Positions 51,284 to 60,194 of a stretch of DNA of 64,000 bases are shown piece after piece (within the stretch, counting starts at the first letter, position 1; the number at the start of each line of letters is the position of its first letter). Source of the DNA: Bhargavaea massiliensis (lineage in GTDB: Bacteria; Bacillota; Bacilli; Bacillales_A; Planococcaceae). The stretch is from contig NZ_JAHBCJ010000007.1 of assembly GCF_018390575.1 (NCBI RefSeq), positions 162,799-226,798 on the forward strand, given 5' to 3'. A model generated the notes under the pieces. The model ran no database searches, was not told the origin of the DNA, and was given only the letters and a program-made list of their open reading frames with translations. The translations under genes were made by a program, and so were the position numbers.

Positions 51284-52300
51284 TTGGACAGCCGACAGAA
51301 AGTGCTCGAGGTGAGCGGGCTGCGCACGTCATTCTTCACGGACGGCGGCGTCGTGCCGGCGGTGGACGGAGTGGACTTTGACCTGTACCGGGGCGAGGTG
51401 CTCGGCATTGTCGGAGAATCGGGCTGCGGCAAGAGTGTCACATCGCTCTCCGTCATGGGACTGGTCCCCAATCCGCCCGGCAAAGTGACCGGCGGGGAGA
51501 TCCTGTACGGGGGAACGGATCTCCTGAAGCTGAATGAGCGGAAAATGCGAAAAGTCCGGGGAAATGAAATCGCCATGATTTTTCAGGAACCGATGACTTC
51601 ACTGAACCCGCTGTTCACAATCGGCGACCAGATGATCGAACCGCTCCGCATTCACCGGAAAACCAGCAAGAAGGCCGCCCGCAAAAAGGCAATCGACATG
51701 CTCCGGCTCGTCGGGCTTCCTCGGGCCGGGGAAATCATGGACGACTATCCGCATCAGCTGTCGGGCGGAATGCGGCAACGGGTCATGATTGCGATGGCAC
51801 TGATCTGCGAGCCGAAAGTGCTGATCGCCGATGAGCCGACGACTGCTCTGGACGTGACGATCCAGGCGCAGATCCTCAAGCTCATGAAAGACCTGAACGA
51901 GAGGCTGGATACGGCGGTACTGCTGATCACCCACGATCTCGGAGTTGTCGCGGAAACATGCAGCCGGGTCATCGTCATGTATGCGGGCAAGGTGGTCGAG
52001 GAAGGCCCGGTCAGGGAGATTTTTCAGAATCCGCAGCACCCGTACACGGAAGGGCTGCTGAAATCGGTTCCGGACATGCGGTTCAAGCAGGAGCGGCTCG
52101 ACCCGATTCCGGGCAATGTCCCACGCCCTGGTTCGATCCGAACGGGATGCCGTTTTGCGGCGCGCTGCCCGTATGCTTTCGGACGGTGCACCGAGGAAGA
52201 CCCTGAACTTTACGATACGGGAGATGGCCACAGTGCCCGCTGCTTCCTGAGAGAAAGAAAGGAGGCGGCTGCATATGAAGGAGCCCTTGCTGAAGGTTGA
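51284..52300 (+). CDS. Oligopeptide ABC transporter ATP-binding protein (AppD/OppD-like)
   Basis: TTG at 51284 follows GGGGGGAGACGGCA, giving 338 residues. The NBD has Walker [21 protein letters not shown], a Q-loop [16 protein letters not shown], signature [16 protein letters not shown], Walker [17 protein letters not shown] and the H-loop [12 protein letters not shown]. The C-terminal extension [16 protein letters not shown] then [16 protein letters not shown] carries cysteines of the kind found in Opp/Dpp ATPases. It is the first of five genes; its stop overlaps the next start by 26 bases. Gene order D-F-A-B-C equals the B. subtilis app operon. Confidence 0.94.
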   Translation: MDSRQKVLEVSGLRTSFFTDGGVVPAVDGVDFDLYRGEVLGIVGESGCGKSVTSLSVMGLVPNPPGKVTGGEILYGGTDLLKLNERKMRKVRGNEIAMIFQEPMTSLNPLFTIGDQMIEPLRIHRKTSKKAARKKAIDMLRLVGLPRAGEIMDDYPHQLSGGMRQRVMIAMALICEPKVLIADEPTTALDVTIQAQILKLMKDLNERLDTAVLLITHDLGVVAETCSRVIVMYAGKVVEEGPVREIFQNPQHPYTEGLLKSVPDMRFKQERLDPIPGNVPRPGSIRTGCRFAARCPYAFGRCTEEDPELYDTGDGHSARCFLRERKEAAAYEGALAEG

Positions 52301-53294
52301 AGGGCTGAAAAAGCACTTCCCCGTGAAGAAGGGGGCGCTCGGCCGCGTGAAAGGGCATATCAAGGCGGTCGACGGTGTCAGTTTCGATGTGCTGCCTGGT
52401 GAGACGCTCGGCATCGTCGGCGAGTCAGGATGCGGGAAGTCAACGACAGGCCGGCTTTTGATGAGACTTCTGGAGCCGACGGAAGGGAAAGTCACTTTCA
52501 ACGGCAGGGAATTGACAGCACTCGGGAATGACGATATGAGGAAGATGCGAAGGGATATCCAGATGGTGTTCCAGGACCCTTATGCATCGCTTAACCCTCG
52601 GCACACAATCGGTAAGATCTTGGAAGAGCCGCTGCTTGTGCACGGGGTGAAGGATCCGAAAGAACGGAAACGTAAAGTGCGGGAGTTTTTGGAGATTGTC
52701 GGGCTGAGCGGCTACCATGTCAACCGGTATCCGCACCAATTCAGCGGGGGACAACGACAGCGGATCGGCATTGCGAGAGCACTCATGACGAACCCGAAGC
52801 TGATCATCGCCGACGAACCGGTATCGGCGCTTGATGTTTCGATACAATCACAGGTCCTGAACCTGATGCAGGATCTGCAGCGGGAGTTCGGGCTGACCTA
52901 CATTTTCATCTCGCACGACCTTAGCGTCGTCCGGCACATCAGCGACAGGGTGGCGGTCATGTATCTTGGCCGTATCGTCGAGATGGCGGAAAGCGACAGG
53001 CTCTATGAGATGCCGCTCCATCCGTATACGCAGGCGCTGCTTTCAGCAGTGCCCGTGCCGGATCCGGGGTTCGTCAGGGAGCAGATTGTCCTTGAAGGCG
53101 ACATTCCGAGCCCGGCGGATCCGCCTCTGGGCTGCCCGTTCCATTCCCGCTGCCCATTCAGGATGGATATCTGCCAGTCAAAGGTTCCGGCACTTACGGA
53201 ACAGGAAACCGGTCATTCTGTCGCGTGCCACCTCTACACGGAGGAAGCGCGAGGCGATGATAATAAAACACTAGTGACGGAGGGGTCATTGTGA
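52275..53294 (+). CDS. Oligopeptide ABC transporter ATP-binding protein (AppF/OppF-like)
   Basis: A 339-residue partner ATPase. Walker A is [20 protein letters not shown], the Q-loop IQMVFQDPYASLNPRH, signature FSGGQRQRIGIARALM, Walker B LIIADEPVSALDVSIQ, H-loop YIFISHDLSVVRHISD. The C-terminal extension HPYTQALLSAVPVPDP then GCPFHSRCPFRMDICQ is the usual Opp/Dpp type with cysteines. GGAGGCGGCTGCAT precedes the ATG. The start lies inside the upstream gene, and the stop overlaps the next start (GTGA), so the units are tightly coupled. Confidence 0.94.
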   Translation: MKEPLLKVEGLKKHFPVKKGALGRVKGHIKAVDGVSFDVLPGETLGIVGESGCGKSTTGRLLMRLLEPTEGKVTFNGRELTALGNDDMRKMRRDIQMVFQDPYASLNPRHTIGKILEEPLLVHGVKDPKERKRKVREFLEIVGLSGYHVNRYPHQFSGGQRQRIGIARALMTNPKLIIADEPVSALDVSIQSQVLNLMQDLQREFGLTYIFISHDLSVVRHISDRVAVMYLGRIVEMAESDRLYEMPLHPYTQALLSAVPVPDPGFVREQIVLEGDIPSPADPPLGCPFHSRCPFRMDICQSKVPALTEQETGHSVACHLYTEEARGDDNKTLVTEGSL

Positions 53295-54907
53295 AAAAGG
53301 GGAAATTATGGACGCTTGCCGTCCTGCTGATCGTCTCCATGGTCCTTGCGGCTTGCCAATCAGGCAACGGCGGTGAAGCCGGGACGGAAGATGAAAGTGC
53401 AGGAGAGAGCAGTGGGGGAAGCAAGACACTTGTCTTCGGACGCGGCGGTGACTCTGTCTCGCTCGATCCGTCCCGTGTGACGGACGGCGAATCGATGAAA
53501 GTCGCAGCCAATATCTTTGAGACACTGATTAATTTCGGGGAGCAAGATACAACGCTCCAGCCGGGTCTCGCCAAGGAGTGGGAAGCATCCGAGGACGGCC
53601 TGACGTATACGCTGCAGCTTGAGGAAGGCGTCAAGTTCCACGATGGCACCGACTTCAACGCGGAAGCGGTTGTAAAGAATTTCGAGCGCTGGGCAAATGG
53701 TGATGCGGACACCTTCCCTTACTACCAGTCGATGTTCGGCGGATTCAAAGGGGATGAGAGCCATGTCATCGAATCAGTGACCGCTGAGGGCGATCATACC
53801 GTAATCTTCACACTGAAGCGCCCGCAGGCTCCATTCCTGAAAAACCTGGCGATGACGATGTTCGGTATCGGAAGCCCCGACGCATTCGAGGCGGACCCCG
53901 AAGCATTCGGTGAAAATCCGGTCGGTACGGGACCGTTCAAGTTTGTAGAGTGGAAGCGCAACGATTCCATCACGATCGAGAAAAACGAAGACTACTGGAA
54001 GGAAGGTCTTCCGAAACTGGACCGCGTCGTCTTCCGCTCCATTCCGGACAACGGAGCGCGGCTGAACGCGCTCATCACAGGTGACATCGACCTTGCGGAC
54101 GGCATCAATCCATCTGACCAGGCGACCATCAGCGGCGATGACAACCTGCAGCTGTTCGAGCGCCCGTCGCTCAATATCGGATACCTCGGCATGACCGTGA
54201 CGCGCGAGCCGTTCGGCGACAAGCTCGTCCGCCAGGCATTCAACCACGCGATCGATAAGCAGGCAATCATCGATGCATTCTTCGAAGGTGCGGCAGAGCC
54301 GGCAAAGAACCCGCTCCCGCCGTCGATTCCTGCATACAACGACAGCATCGAAGGCTATGAGTATGATCCTGAGAAAGCGAAAGAACTCCTCGCCGAGGCA
54401 GGCTACCCGGACGGTTTTGAAATGGAACTGTGGGCCATGCCGGTCCCTCGCCCGTACATGCCGGACGGCGCCAAGGTGGCGGAAGTCATCCAGAAGAACC
54501 TGGCCGATATCGGCGTGACGGCAGAGATCGTCTCCTATGAGTGGGCCACATACCTTGAAAAGGCGAGCAAAGGGGAAGCGGACGCATTCCTTCTCGGCTG
54601 GACAGGGGACAACGGGGATGCGGACAACTTCATCTATGCCCTTCTTGACGGGGACAATATCGGCAGCAACAACTATACGTACTACGACAACGATGAGCTT
54701 CACGACATCCTGATCGAGGCTCAGACCGAAGTGGATGAAGACAAGCGGAATGAGCTGTATGCCAAGGCACAGGAACTCATCCATGAGGATGCTCCGTGGG
54801 TGCCGCTCGCTCACTCCACACCGCTCCTTGCAGGCTCGGCTGACATCACCGGCTTCAAGGCGCATCCGACGGGTTCGGACATCTTGAGCAACGTCGACTT
54901 CAACTGA
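53291..54907 (+). CDS. Peptide ABC transporter substrate-binding lipoprotein (AppA-like)
   Basis: The GTG start follows GGAGGGGTCATT, giving 538 residues. The signal peptide ends in a lipobox (LLIVSMVLAACQSGNGG; lipidated Cys near residue 22), followed by an acidic, Gly/Ser-rich linker. The mature part is a class C (SBP_bac_5) binding protein: SLDPSRVTDGESMKVAANIF, LAKEWEASEDGLTYTLQLEE, NPVGTGPFKFVEWKRNDSIT and KLVRQAFNHAIDKQAIIDAF. It captures peptides at the cell surface and passes them to the two permeases. The ligand (di-, tri- or longer peptide, or another solute) is not settled by sequence. A hairpin follows the stop. Confidence 0.93.
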   Translation: MKKGKLWTLAVLLIVSMVLAACQSGNGGEAGTEDESAGESSGGSKTLVFGRGGDSVSLDPSRVTDGESMKVAANIFETLINFGEQDTTLQPGLAKEWEASEDGLTYTLQLEEGVKFHDGTDFNAEAVVKNFERWANGDADTFPYYQSMFGGFKGDESHVIESVTAEGDHTVIFTLKRPQAPFLKNLAMTMFGIGSPDAFEADPEAFGENPVGTGPFKFVEWKRNDSITIEKNEDYWKEGLPKLDRVVFRSIPDNGARLNALITGDIDLADGINPSDQATISGDDNLQLFERPSLNIGYLGMTVTREPFGDKLVRQAFNHAIDKQAIIDAFFEGAAEPAKNPLPPSIPAYNDSIEGYEYDPEKAKELLAEAGYPDGFEMELWAMPVPRPYMPDGAKVAEVIQKNLADIGVTAEIVSYEWATYLEKASKGEADAFLLGWTGDNGDADNFIYALLDGDNIGSNNYTYYDNDELHDILIEAQTEVDEDKRNELYAKAQELIHEDAPWVPLAHSTPLLAGSADITGFKAHPTGSDILSNVDFN

Positions 54908-54913
54908 TGGAGG

Positions 54914-54942
54914 AGGGGAAGGGCGTGACCGCCTCTTCCCCT
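54914..54942 (+). other. Intercistronic hairpin behind the binding-protein gene
   Basis: GGGGAAG-GGCG-TGAC-CGCC-T-CTTCCCC forms a strong stem without a proper T-tract. Such hairpins often raise the amount of binding protein relative to the permeases by stabilising the upstream RNA or by partial termination. Confidence 0.7.
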
Positions 54943-54980
54943 TTCCCGTTTATAGAATCTGAACTCAGGGAGTGGTAACC

Positions 54981-55985
54981 ATGCTCCAATACATCGGAAA
55001 GCGGCTGCTGCAGCTGATCCCGGTACTTCTTGGCATGACATTCATCGTCTTCATGATCATCCGGGCGATTCCGGGCAATCCGGCGCAGGTCATTCTCGGC
55101 CAGCAGGCATCCCCGGAGGCGGTTGCCTCGCTTGAAGCCAAGCTCGGCCTCGATCAGCCGTGGTATACCCAGTACTTTGAATTCCTCGCGGGCATCCTGA
55201 CCGGTGACCTCGGCGAGTCACTAAGGACGCGGGCTCCCGTAGCCCAGGAAATCTGGCCGTATCTCGCGGCGACCATCGAACTTGCGGTGTTCGCCATGAT
55301 CATCGCAGTGATCGTCGGAGTAAATGCCGGCATCATCTCCGCCTGGTTCCAGAACTCGTGGTTCGACTATGCCGCGATGGTGATCGCGCTGATCGGGGTG
55401 TCGATGCCGATCTTCTGGCTCGGCCTAATGGAGCAGTGGATCTTCGGAATCGAGCTGAACATGCTTCCGACGACAGGCCGCGAGGAAGTGCGGAATCCCG
55501 TCTCGGCGATTACCGGGCTGTATGTAATCGATACGATCATCCAGGGACGCTTTGACCAGCTTGGCGAAGTGGTCCGGCACCTGATTCTGCCGGGAATCGC
55601 GCTTGCGACCATCCCGATGGCGATCATCGCACGGATGACGCGCTCAAGCATGCTCGAGGTCATGCGCTCGGACTTTGTCCGCACGGCACGCTCAAAGGGC
55701 CAGCGGATGTCGCTTGTCGTGTACAAGCACGCGCTCAAAAACGCGATTATCCCGGTGCTTACGGTCATCGGCCTGCAGATGGGAATCCTGCTCGGCGGGG
55801 CCATACTGACCGAGACGATCTTCGGGTGGCCGGGGATCGGCCGTTACATTTACGATGCGATCGGATTCCGGGACTATCCGGTGATCCAGTCGGGAATCCT
55901 CGTTGTCGCGTTTATCTTTGTCATGATCAACCTGCTCGTCGACATTCTTTACAGCGTGGTCGACCCGCGCATCAAATATGACTGA
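54981..55985 (+). CDS. Oligopeptide ABC transporter permease (AppB-like)
   Basis: ATG at 54981 follows AGGGAGTGGTAACC, giving 334 residues; a GTG nine bases earlier is an alternative. Six membrane segments and the start MLQYIGKRLLQLIPVLLGMT fit DppB/OppB/AppB permeases. The EAA loop is RMTRSSMLEVMRSDFVRTAR then SKGQRMSLVVYKHALKNAII, and GGAILTETIFGWPGIGRYIY follows. It pairs with the next gene's product to form the translocation path. Confidence 0.94.
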   Translation: MLQYIGKRLLQLIPVLLGMTFIVFMIIRAIPGNPAQVILGQQASPEAVASLEAKLGLDQPWYTQYFEFLAGILTGDLGESLRTRAPVAQEIWPYLAATIELAVFAMIIAVIVGVNAGIISAWFQNSWFDYAAMVIALIGVSMPIFWLGLMEQWIFGIELNMLPTTGREEVRNPVSAITGLYVIDTIIQGRFDQLGEVVRHLILPGIALATIPMAIIARMTRSSMLEVMRSDFVRTARSKGQRMSLVVYKHALKNAIIPVLTVIGLQMGILLGGAILTETIFGWPGIGRYIYDAIGFRDYPVIQSGILVVAFIFVMINLLVDILYSVVDPRIKYD

Positions 55986-56002
55986 GGAAAGGGGGATGCG
56001 CC

Positions 56003-56893
56003 ATGTCTGAAGCAGTCACACAGCCGGTACCCGAGGCGCCGGAAGAAAAAGCGGCCGGCCCCTGGAGGGAGGCCTGGACAGGTTTCAGAAAAAGCAAGGC
56101 CGCCCTCTTTGGCGCGGCGATTGTCCTGATGTTTGTTTTGCTCGCGTTTGTCGGTCCGCTGATTGCGCCTGAAGGCATCAATGAACAGGACATGTCCAAA
56201 CGGCTGATGGCACCGGGCGCCGAGCACTGGTTCGGCACGGATGACTTTGGGCGCGATATTTTTTCCCGGGTCATCCACGGGGCCAGGATTTCACTCTGGG
56301 TCGGATTCTTCTCGGTGATCGGATCGGTGATCGTCGGAAGCCTTCTCGGAATCATCGCCGGTTATTACGGGCGATGGGTGGATACGATCATTTCCCGCCT
56401 GTTCGATATCATGCTCGCGTTCCCGTCAATCCTGCTCGCCATCGCAATCGTGTCCGTTCTCGGGCCTTCGCTACAGAACGCGCTCATTGCAATCGCCGTC
56501 ATCAACGTCCCGAATTTCGGGCGGCTCATCCGTTCCAGGGTGCTGAGCATCAAGCAGGATGAATACATCACGGCGGCAAAAGGAATCGGCATGAGAGATT
56601 CGAGAATCCTGTTCTCGCATATCCTTCCGAATTCGATGGCACCGGTCATCGTCCAGGGGACGCTTGCGGTCGCCACGGCGATCCTCGAAGCGGCGGCGCT
56701 CGGATTTCTCGGCCTCGGTGCCCAGGCACCCGCTCCGGAATGGGGTAAAATGCTGTCGGATGCCCGCAACTACCTGCGCGACGCCCCATGGACAATGATC
56801 TTCCCTGGACTCGCCATCATGCTCACCGTCCTAGGGTTCAATCTGATGGGGGACGGGCTGCGGGATGCGCTTGACCCGAAGATGAAGAACTGA
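56003..56893 (+). CDS. Oligopeptide ABC transporter permease (AppC-like)
   Basis: A 296-residue permease. The soluble N terminus (PWREAWTGFRKSKAALFGAA) leads to six membrane segments. APGAEHWFGTDDFGRDIFSR is the characteristic loop of OppC/DppC proteins, and the EAA loop is KQDEYITAAKGIGMRDSRIL then FSHILPNSMAPVIVQGTLAV. FLGLGAQAPAPEWGKMLSDA and MGDGLRDALDPKMKN are the usual C-terminal hallmarks. GAAAGGGGGATGCGCC precedes the ATG. It completes the five-gene operon. Confidence 0.94.
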   Translation: MSEAVTQPVPEAPEEKAAGPWREAWTGFRKSKAALFGAAIVLMFVLLAFVGPLIAPEGINEQDMSKRLMAPGAEHWFGTDDFGRDIFSRVIHGARISLWVGFFSVIGSVIVGSLLGIIAGYYGRWVDTIISRLFDIMLAFPSILLAIAIVSVLGPSLQNALIAIAVINVPNFGRLIRSRVLSIKQDEYITAAKGIGMRDSRILFSHILPNSMAPVIVQGTLAVATAILEAAALGFLGLGAQAPAPEWGKMLSDARNYLRDAPWTMIFPGLAIMLTVLGFNLMGDGLRDALDPKMKN

Positions 56894-56926
56894 TCTCAAT
56901 TGCTGACAGCCAGTAAGGATAGATAG

Positions 56927-56967
56927 AGCCGCCGCAACCCGTAGTCAGGGCCTGCGGCGGCTATTTG
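56927..56967 (+). terminator. Terminator of the peptide transport operon
   Basis: ATAGAGCCGCCGCA pairs with TGCGGCGGCTAT around a 16-base loop, followed by TTG; the T-run is short, but the stem is perfect. Confidence 0.7.
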
Positions 56968-56970
56968 CCG

Positions 56971-57054
56971 GTGGTCGATATTGTTGCGGAAGTGATCGAT
57001 ATCTCCGGGGAATTGCACGATATTTCCTGATGAATGCTCGATATCTATAGGGGC
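56971..57054. repeat. 21-bp degenerate tandem repeat, four units
   Basis: Four 21-base units (56971-56991, 56992-57012, 57013-57033, 57034-57054) each hold a CGATAT core (TCGATATTG, TCGATATCT, ACGATATTT, TCGATATCT) at the same place. Outside the core they share little. The periodic GATAT, which is near-palindromic ATCGAT/GATATC, suggests a protein-binding array or an old repeat; coding is not supported. Confidence 0.7.
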
Positions 57055-57062
57055 GTAATGCA

Positions 57063-57098
57063 GAAAAAGCCCGGGCATCCATTGCCTCGGGCCTTTTC
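57063..57098 (-). terminator. Terminator of the ygaE-like gene
   Basis: On the minus strand AAAAGGCCCGAGGC pairs with GCCCGGGCTTTTT (one A bulge) around AATGGAT. Confidence 0.8.
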
Positions 57099-57102
57099 AA
57101 CA

Positions 57103-58191
57103 TCAGATGATGTCTTCCTGCAGTTTTTCGTCCATCTCGTCTCCATGCCGTTTCACATACCGGACGATCATCCGGTCGAGATCTTCCAACTGCTCTTCAT
57201 ATTGAAGGAGCGAAGAAAGAAGGTGCAAAAGATGATAGGCGGAGAAGTCTTGCTCCTCTTCCTGTTTGGCGATATTGATTTCCTTGACGAAGATGTCCAT
57301 CACTTCATGCCGGTCCATCCTGCCGTCCAGTCCGGTATGGCTCATCCGGTCATCCTTCAGCTTGCCTGCAAACTTCAGCAGAATCTGCTCATGATAGGTA
57401 AGCAGCTCATCCAGCAATTCCTGGATCATCATCCGGAAATGCGGCGGCATGTCGATCAGCTCATTTTCGTAGAGGTGAAGCTGCTTCAAGATATCAAAGC
57501 CGTCACGGGACGTGGCGAGCATCTGCCGGTAGATGACGAGCTTGCGCGCTTTCTGGAAGGTGAATGCCTTCGATAGGCCGCGCTCCTCCTTGAAAAGGGA
57601 AAAATACGTGTCGATCTTGTCGTACCGTTCGCTGATTTTGGCCATGGCCTTTTTCGTTGCGGAATGCTCGGAGGCCTGGCGTCCCGTCAGACGCGTCCAG
57701 CGGATGATTTCATCCTGCACGTCGTATAGAGACTGGAACAGTCGCGGCTCGTATTTTGGCGGCAGGAATAACATATTCACCAGGAAAGCGGAGAAGATAC
57801 CGGTCAGCATCGTTGAAAACCGAAGCACGGCATACATGATGAAGTTTTCATCCGGCAGTTCCATGATCCCGATCATCATGACGAGCGCGAGTGTCACCGC
57901 ATCGCCCAGCTTCAGCTTCAGCATGATGGCGATGATCGTGACGGCTGCGAACCCCACGCCGATCAGGTGGTCACCGAAGATCAGGGCGAAAATGATCGCG
58001 ATAAATGCTCCGATGACATTTCCCTGGACTTGCTGGATGATTGTCCGGAAAGAGCGGTAAATCGAAGGCTGGATCGCGAAAATTGCCGCAATCCCAGCGA
58101 AAAGAGGTGTCGGCAGCCCCATCATCTGGGCAAGGAACAGGGCGAGGACGATCGCGACACCGGTTTTTAAAATTCGTGCACCGAGTTTCAT
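57103..58191 (-). CDS. Aromatic acid exporter family/DUF939 membrane protein (YgaE-like)
   Basis: A 362-residue protein. The N-terminal half has four to five membrane segments: LGARILKTGVAIVLALFLAQ, LFAGIAAIFAIQPSIYRSFR, TIIQQVQGNVIGAFIAIIFA and LKLGDAVTLALVMMIGIMEL. The QPS-x-x-x-S and Q-x-x-G-N motifs are typical of the ArAE_1/DUF939 (FUSC-like) family. The C-terminal half (about 155-362) is a long, charged helical region. The position between ygaD and gsaB equals ygaE of B. subtilis. Transport of aromatic acids is a family label; no substrate is shown. Confidence 0.9.
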   Translation of the reverse strand: MKLGARILKTGVAIVLALFLAQMMGLPTPLFAGIAAIFAIQPSIYRSFRTIIQQVQGNVIGAFIAIIFALIFGDHLIGVGFAAVTIIAIMLKLKLGDAVTLALVMMIGIMELPDENFIMYAVLRFSTMLTGIFSAFLVNMLFLPPKYEPRLFQSLYDVQDEIIRWTRLTGRQASEHSATKKAMAKISERYDKIDTYFSLFKEERGLSKAFTFQKARKLVIYRQMLATSRDGFDILKQLHLYENELIDMPPHFRMMIQELLDELLTYHEQILLKFAGKLKDDRMSHTGLDGRMDRHEVMDIFVKEINIAKQEEEQDFSAYHLLHLLSSLLQYEEQLEDLDRMIVRYVKRHGDEMDEKLQEDII

Positions 58192-58279
58192 TCAGTGATT
58201 GTCCTTTCCGCGCTGTTTATTTGTTCTCATACTTTACCCCAACGGCGGAAGGGAAATCAATCGTTCCCTTGCATCCCGG

Positions 58280-59575
58280 TTATCCGCGCGCCATTTCGGC
58301 GAAGGATTCGTCTGCAGCCTTGATGGTTTCGCGGATATCTTCTTCTGTATGGGCGGTTGTGAGGAACCATGCCTCATACTTTGAAGGGGCAAGATTGATG
58401 CCGCGTTCCAGCATGAGGCGGAAGAATTCCGCGAACTGTTCACCGTCGCTGTCTTCGGCCTGCTTGTAGTTTTTAACGGTTTGGTCCGTGAAGAACACGG
58501 CGAGCGCCCCTTTTAGCCGGTTGATCGTAATCGGGATGCCATGCTTCCGGGCGGATTCGAGAAGGCCTTCCTCTAGGATGGCGCCGAGACGATCCAGTTC
58601 ATCGTAGATGCCCGGCTTTTTCAGCACTTCCAGGCAGGCGATGCCGGACAACATCGATGCCGGGTTGCCGGCCATCGTACCTGCCTGGTAGGCAGGGCCG
58701 AGCGGCGCAACATGGTCCATGATTTCCTTCCGGCCGCCGTAAGCACCGATCGGCAGGCCGCCGCCGATGATCTTGCCCATCGCGGTAAGGTCCGGTGTCA
58801 GGCCGAGGAGGTCCTGTGCGCCGCCATAGTGGAAGCGGAACGCCGTGATCACTTCATCATAGATCGTAAGCGCGCCATGTTTCTTCGCAAGCTCATGAAC
58901 CAGTTCGAGGAAGCCCTTCTCCGGCTCGACAATCCCGAAGTTGCCGACAATCGGTTCGATGAGGATGCACGCCAGCTCGTCTCCCCACTGTTCCATCGCT
59001 TTGCGGTAGGACTCCTCATCGTTGAACGGGATCGTGATCATCTCTTCCGCAATCGATTTCGGAACTCCCGCAGAATCCGGTGTGCCGAGTGTCGCAGGAC
59101 CAGAGCCCGCCGCAACAAGAACGAGATCAGAGTGCCCGTGGTAGCATCCGGCAAACTTCAGTACTTTCGTCCGGCCGGTATAGGCGCGGGCGACACGGAT
59201 CGTCGACATGACGGATTCCGTTCCGGAGTTCGTAAAGCGCACCTTATCCAGCGAGTGGATGGCTTCCTTCAGCATTTCCGCGAACTTCACTTCATGGCGG
59301 GTCGGCGTCCCATAGAGCACTCCCGTCTGTGCGGCACGCGTGATCGCTTCTGTAATATGCGGGTGCGCATGGCCGGTGATGATCGGGCCGTATGCTGCGA
59401 GGTAGTCGATGTATTTGTTGCCGTCGACATCCCAGAAGTACGCACCTTCCGCACGCTCCATCACAGTCGGTGCACCGCCGCCGACCGCCTTGTATGCGCG
59501 CGACGGGCTGTTGACCCCGCCCACAATATGCTTCAGCGCTTCGCTGTAGACCTGTTCAGACTGTTTCCGTTCCAA
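58280..59575 (-). CDS. gsaB: Glutamate-1-semialdehyde 2,1-aminomutase (second-type, GsaB)
   Basis: TTG at 59575 has GGAGGGG five bases upstream, giving 431 residues; an ATG six codons earlier (59593) has a poorly spaced site. The class III aminotransferase fold shows [53 protein letters not shown] and the PLP lysine in [19 protein letters not shown], then [20 protein letters not shown]. It converts glutamate-1-semialdehyde to 5-aminolevulinate in haem synthesis. Its place beside bcp and perR, away from the hem operon, matches gsaB, the second copy in B. subtilis; HemL-type elsewhere is assumed. Confidence 0.95.
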   Translation of the reverse strand: MERKQSEQVYSEALKHIVGGVNSPSRAYKAVGGGAPTVMERAEGAYFWDVDGNKYIDYLAAYGPIITGHAHPHITEAITRAAQTGVLYGTPTRHEVKFAEMLKEAIHSLDKVRFTNSGTESVMSTIRVARAYTGRTKVLKFAGCYHGHSDLVLVAAGSGPATLGTPDSAGVPKSIAEEMITIPFNDEESYRKAMEQWGDELACILIEPIVGNFGIVEPEKGFLELVHELAKKHGALTIYDEVITAFRFHYGGAQDLLGLTPDLTAMGKIIGGGLPIGAYGGRKEIMDHVAPLGPAYQAGTMAGNPASMLSGIACLEVLKKPGIYDELDRLGAILEEGLLESARKHGIPITINRLKGALAVFFTDQTVKNYKQAEDSDGEQFAEFFRLMLERGINLAPSKYEAWFLTTAHTEEDIRETIKAADESFAEMARG

Positions 59576-59701
59576 TGGAACCCCTCCATTCATATTCTCC
59601 GATTCTTATTGTAGACAAAGAGGACGGGGAACACCAAAAAAATTGTCATGCCCCGTGCGCTCCGGTACGATGAAGAAAATGACTTAACGGAGGGATTGGG
59701 A

Positions 59702-60181
59702 ATGGCAGAAACATTGGAAGGGCTGTCCGCACCGGACTTTTCACTAAAAGACAGCGAAGGGAATACGGTCTCGCTGTCCGAATTCAAAGGGAAGCAGTAT
59801 GTTGTGCTTTATTTTTATCCAAAAGACAACACGCCGGGCTGCACGACCCAAGCATGTGACTTCCGCGACAGCCACGATGAGTTTGAAAAGCTGAATGCGG
59901 TCATTCTCGGCGTAAGCCCGGACAGTGAGACATCCCATGCGAAATTCATCGGCAAGCACGGCCTGCCGTTCAGGCTGCTGGTGGATGAAGATCATAAGGT
60001 GGCGGAACAGTATGGGGTCTGGACGCTGAAAAAGAACTTTGGAAAGGAATATATGGGGATCGAGCGGTCGACATTCCTGATCGACCCGACAGGCACGGTC
60101 GTGAAAGAATGGCGGAAAGTGCGTGTGAAGGGACATGTCGAGGATGCACTCGAAACGCTCAGGCAACTGACGGATAACTAA
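59702..60181 (+). CDS. bcp: Thioredoxin-dependent thiol peroxidase (Bcp/PrxQ)
   Basis: ATG at 59702 follows GGAGGGATTGGGA, giving 159 residues. The peroxiredoxin motif is FYPKDNTPGCTTQACDFRDS, with peroxidatic Cys and the resolving Cys five residues on, as in PrxQ. ALETL and KEWRKVRVKGHVEDA fit the C-terminal helix. It reduces hydrogen peroxide and organic hydroperoxides using thioredoxin. It lies next to gsaB and two genes from perR, as ygaF does in B. subtilis. It begins a set of three same-strand genes. Confidence 0.95.
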   Translation: MAETLEGLSAPDFSLKDSEGNTVSLSEFKGKQYVVLYFYPKDNTPGCTTQACDFRDSHDEFEKLNAVILGVSPDSETSHAKFIGKHGLPFRLLVDEDHKVAEQYGVWTLKKNFGKEYMGIERSTFLIDPTGTVVKEWRKVRVKGHVEDALETLRQLTDN

Positions 60182-60194
60182 GGGGGAGTCGGGC

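Noticed and set aside
53774..54865. Long minus-strand open frame opposite the substrate-binding protein (363 codons)
   Set aside because: Antisense shadow of a gene with unambiguous family motifs.
56896..57078. Minus-strand frame with repeated DIEH/NIDH-type units
   Set aside because: It is the 21-bp tandem repeat read as protein; it spans the operon terminator and lacks a ribosome site.
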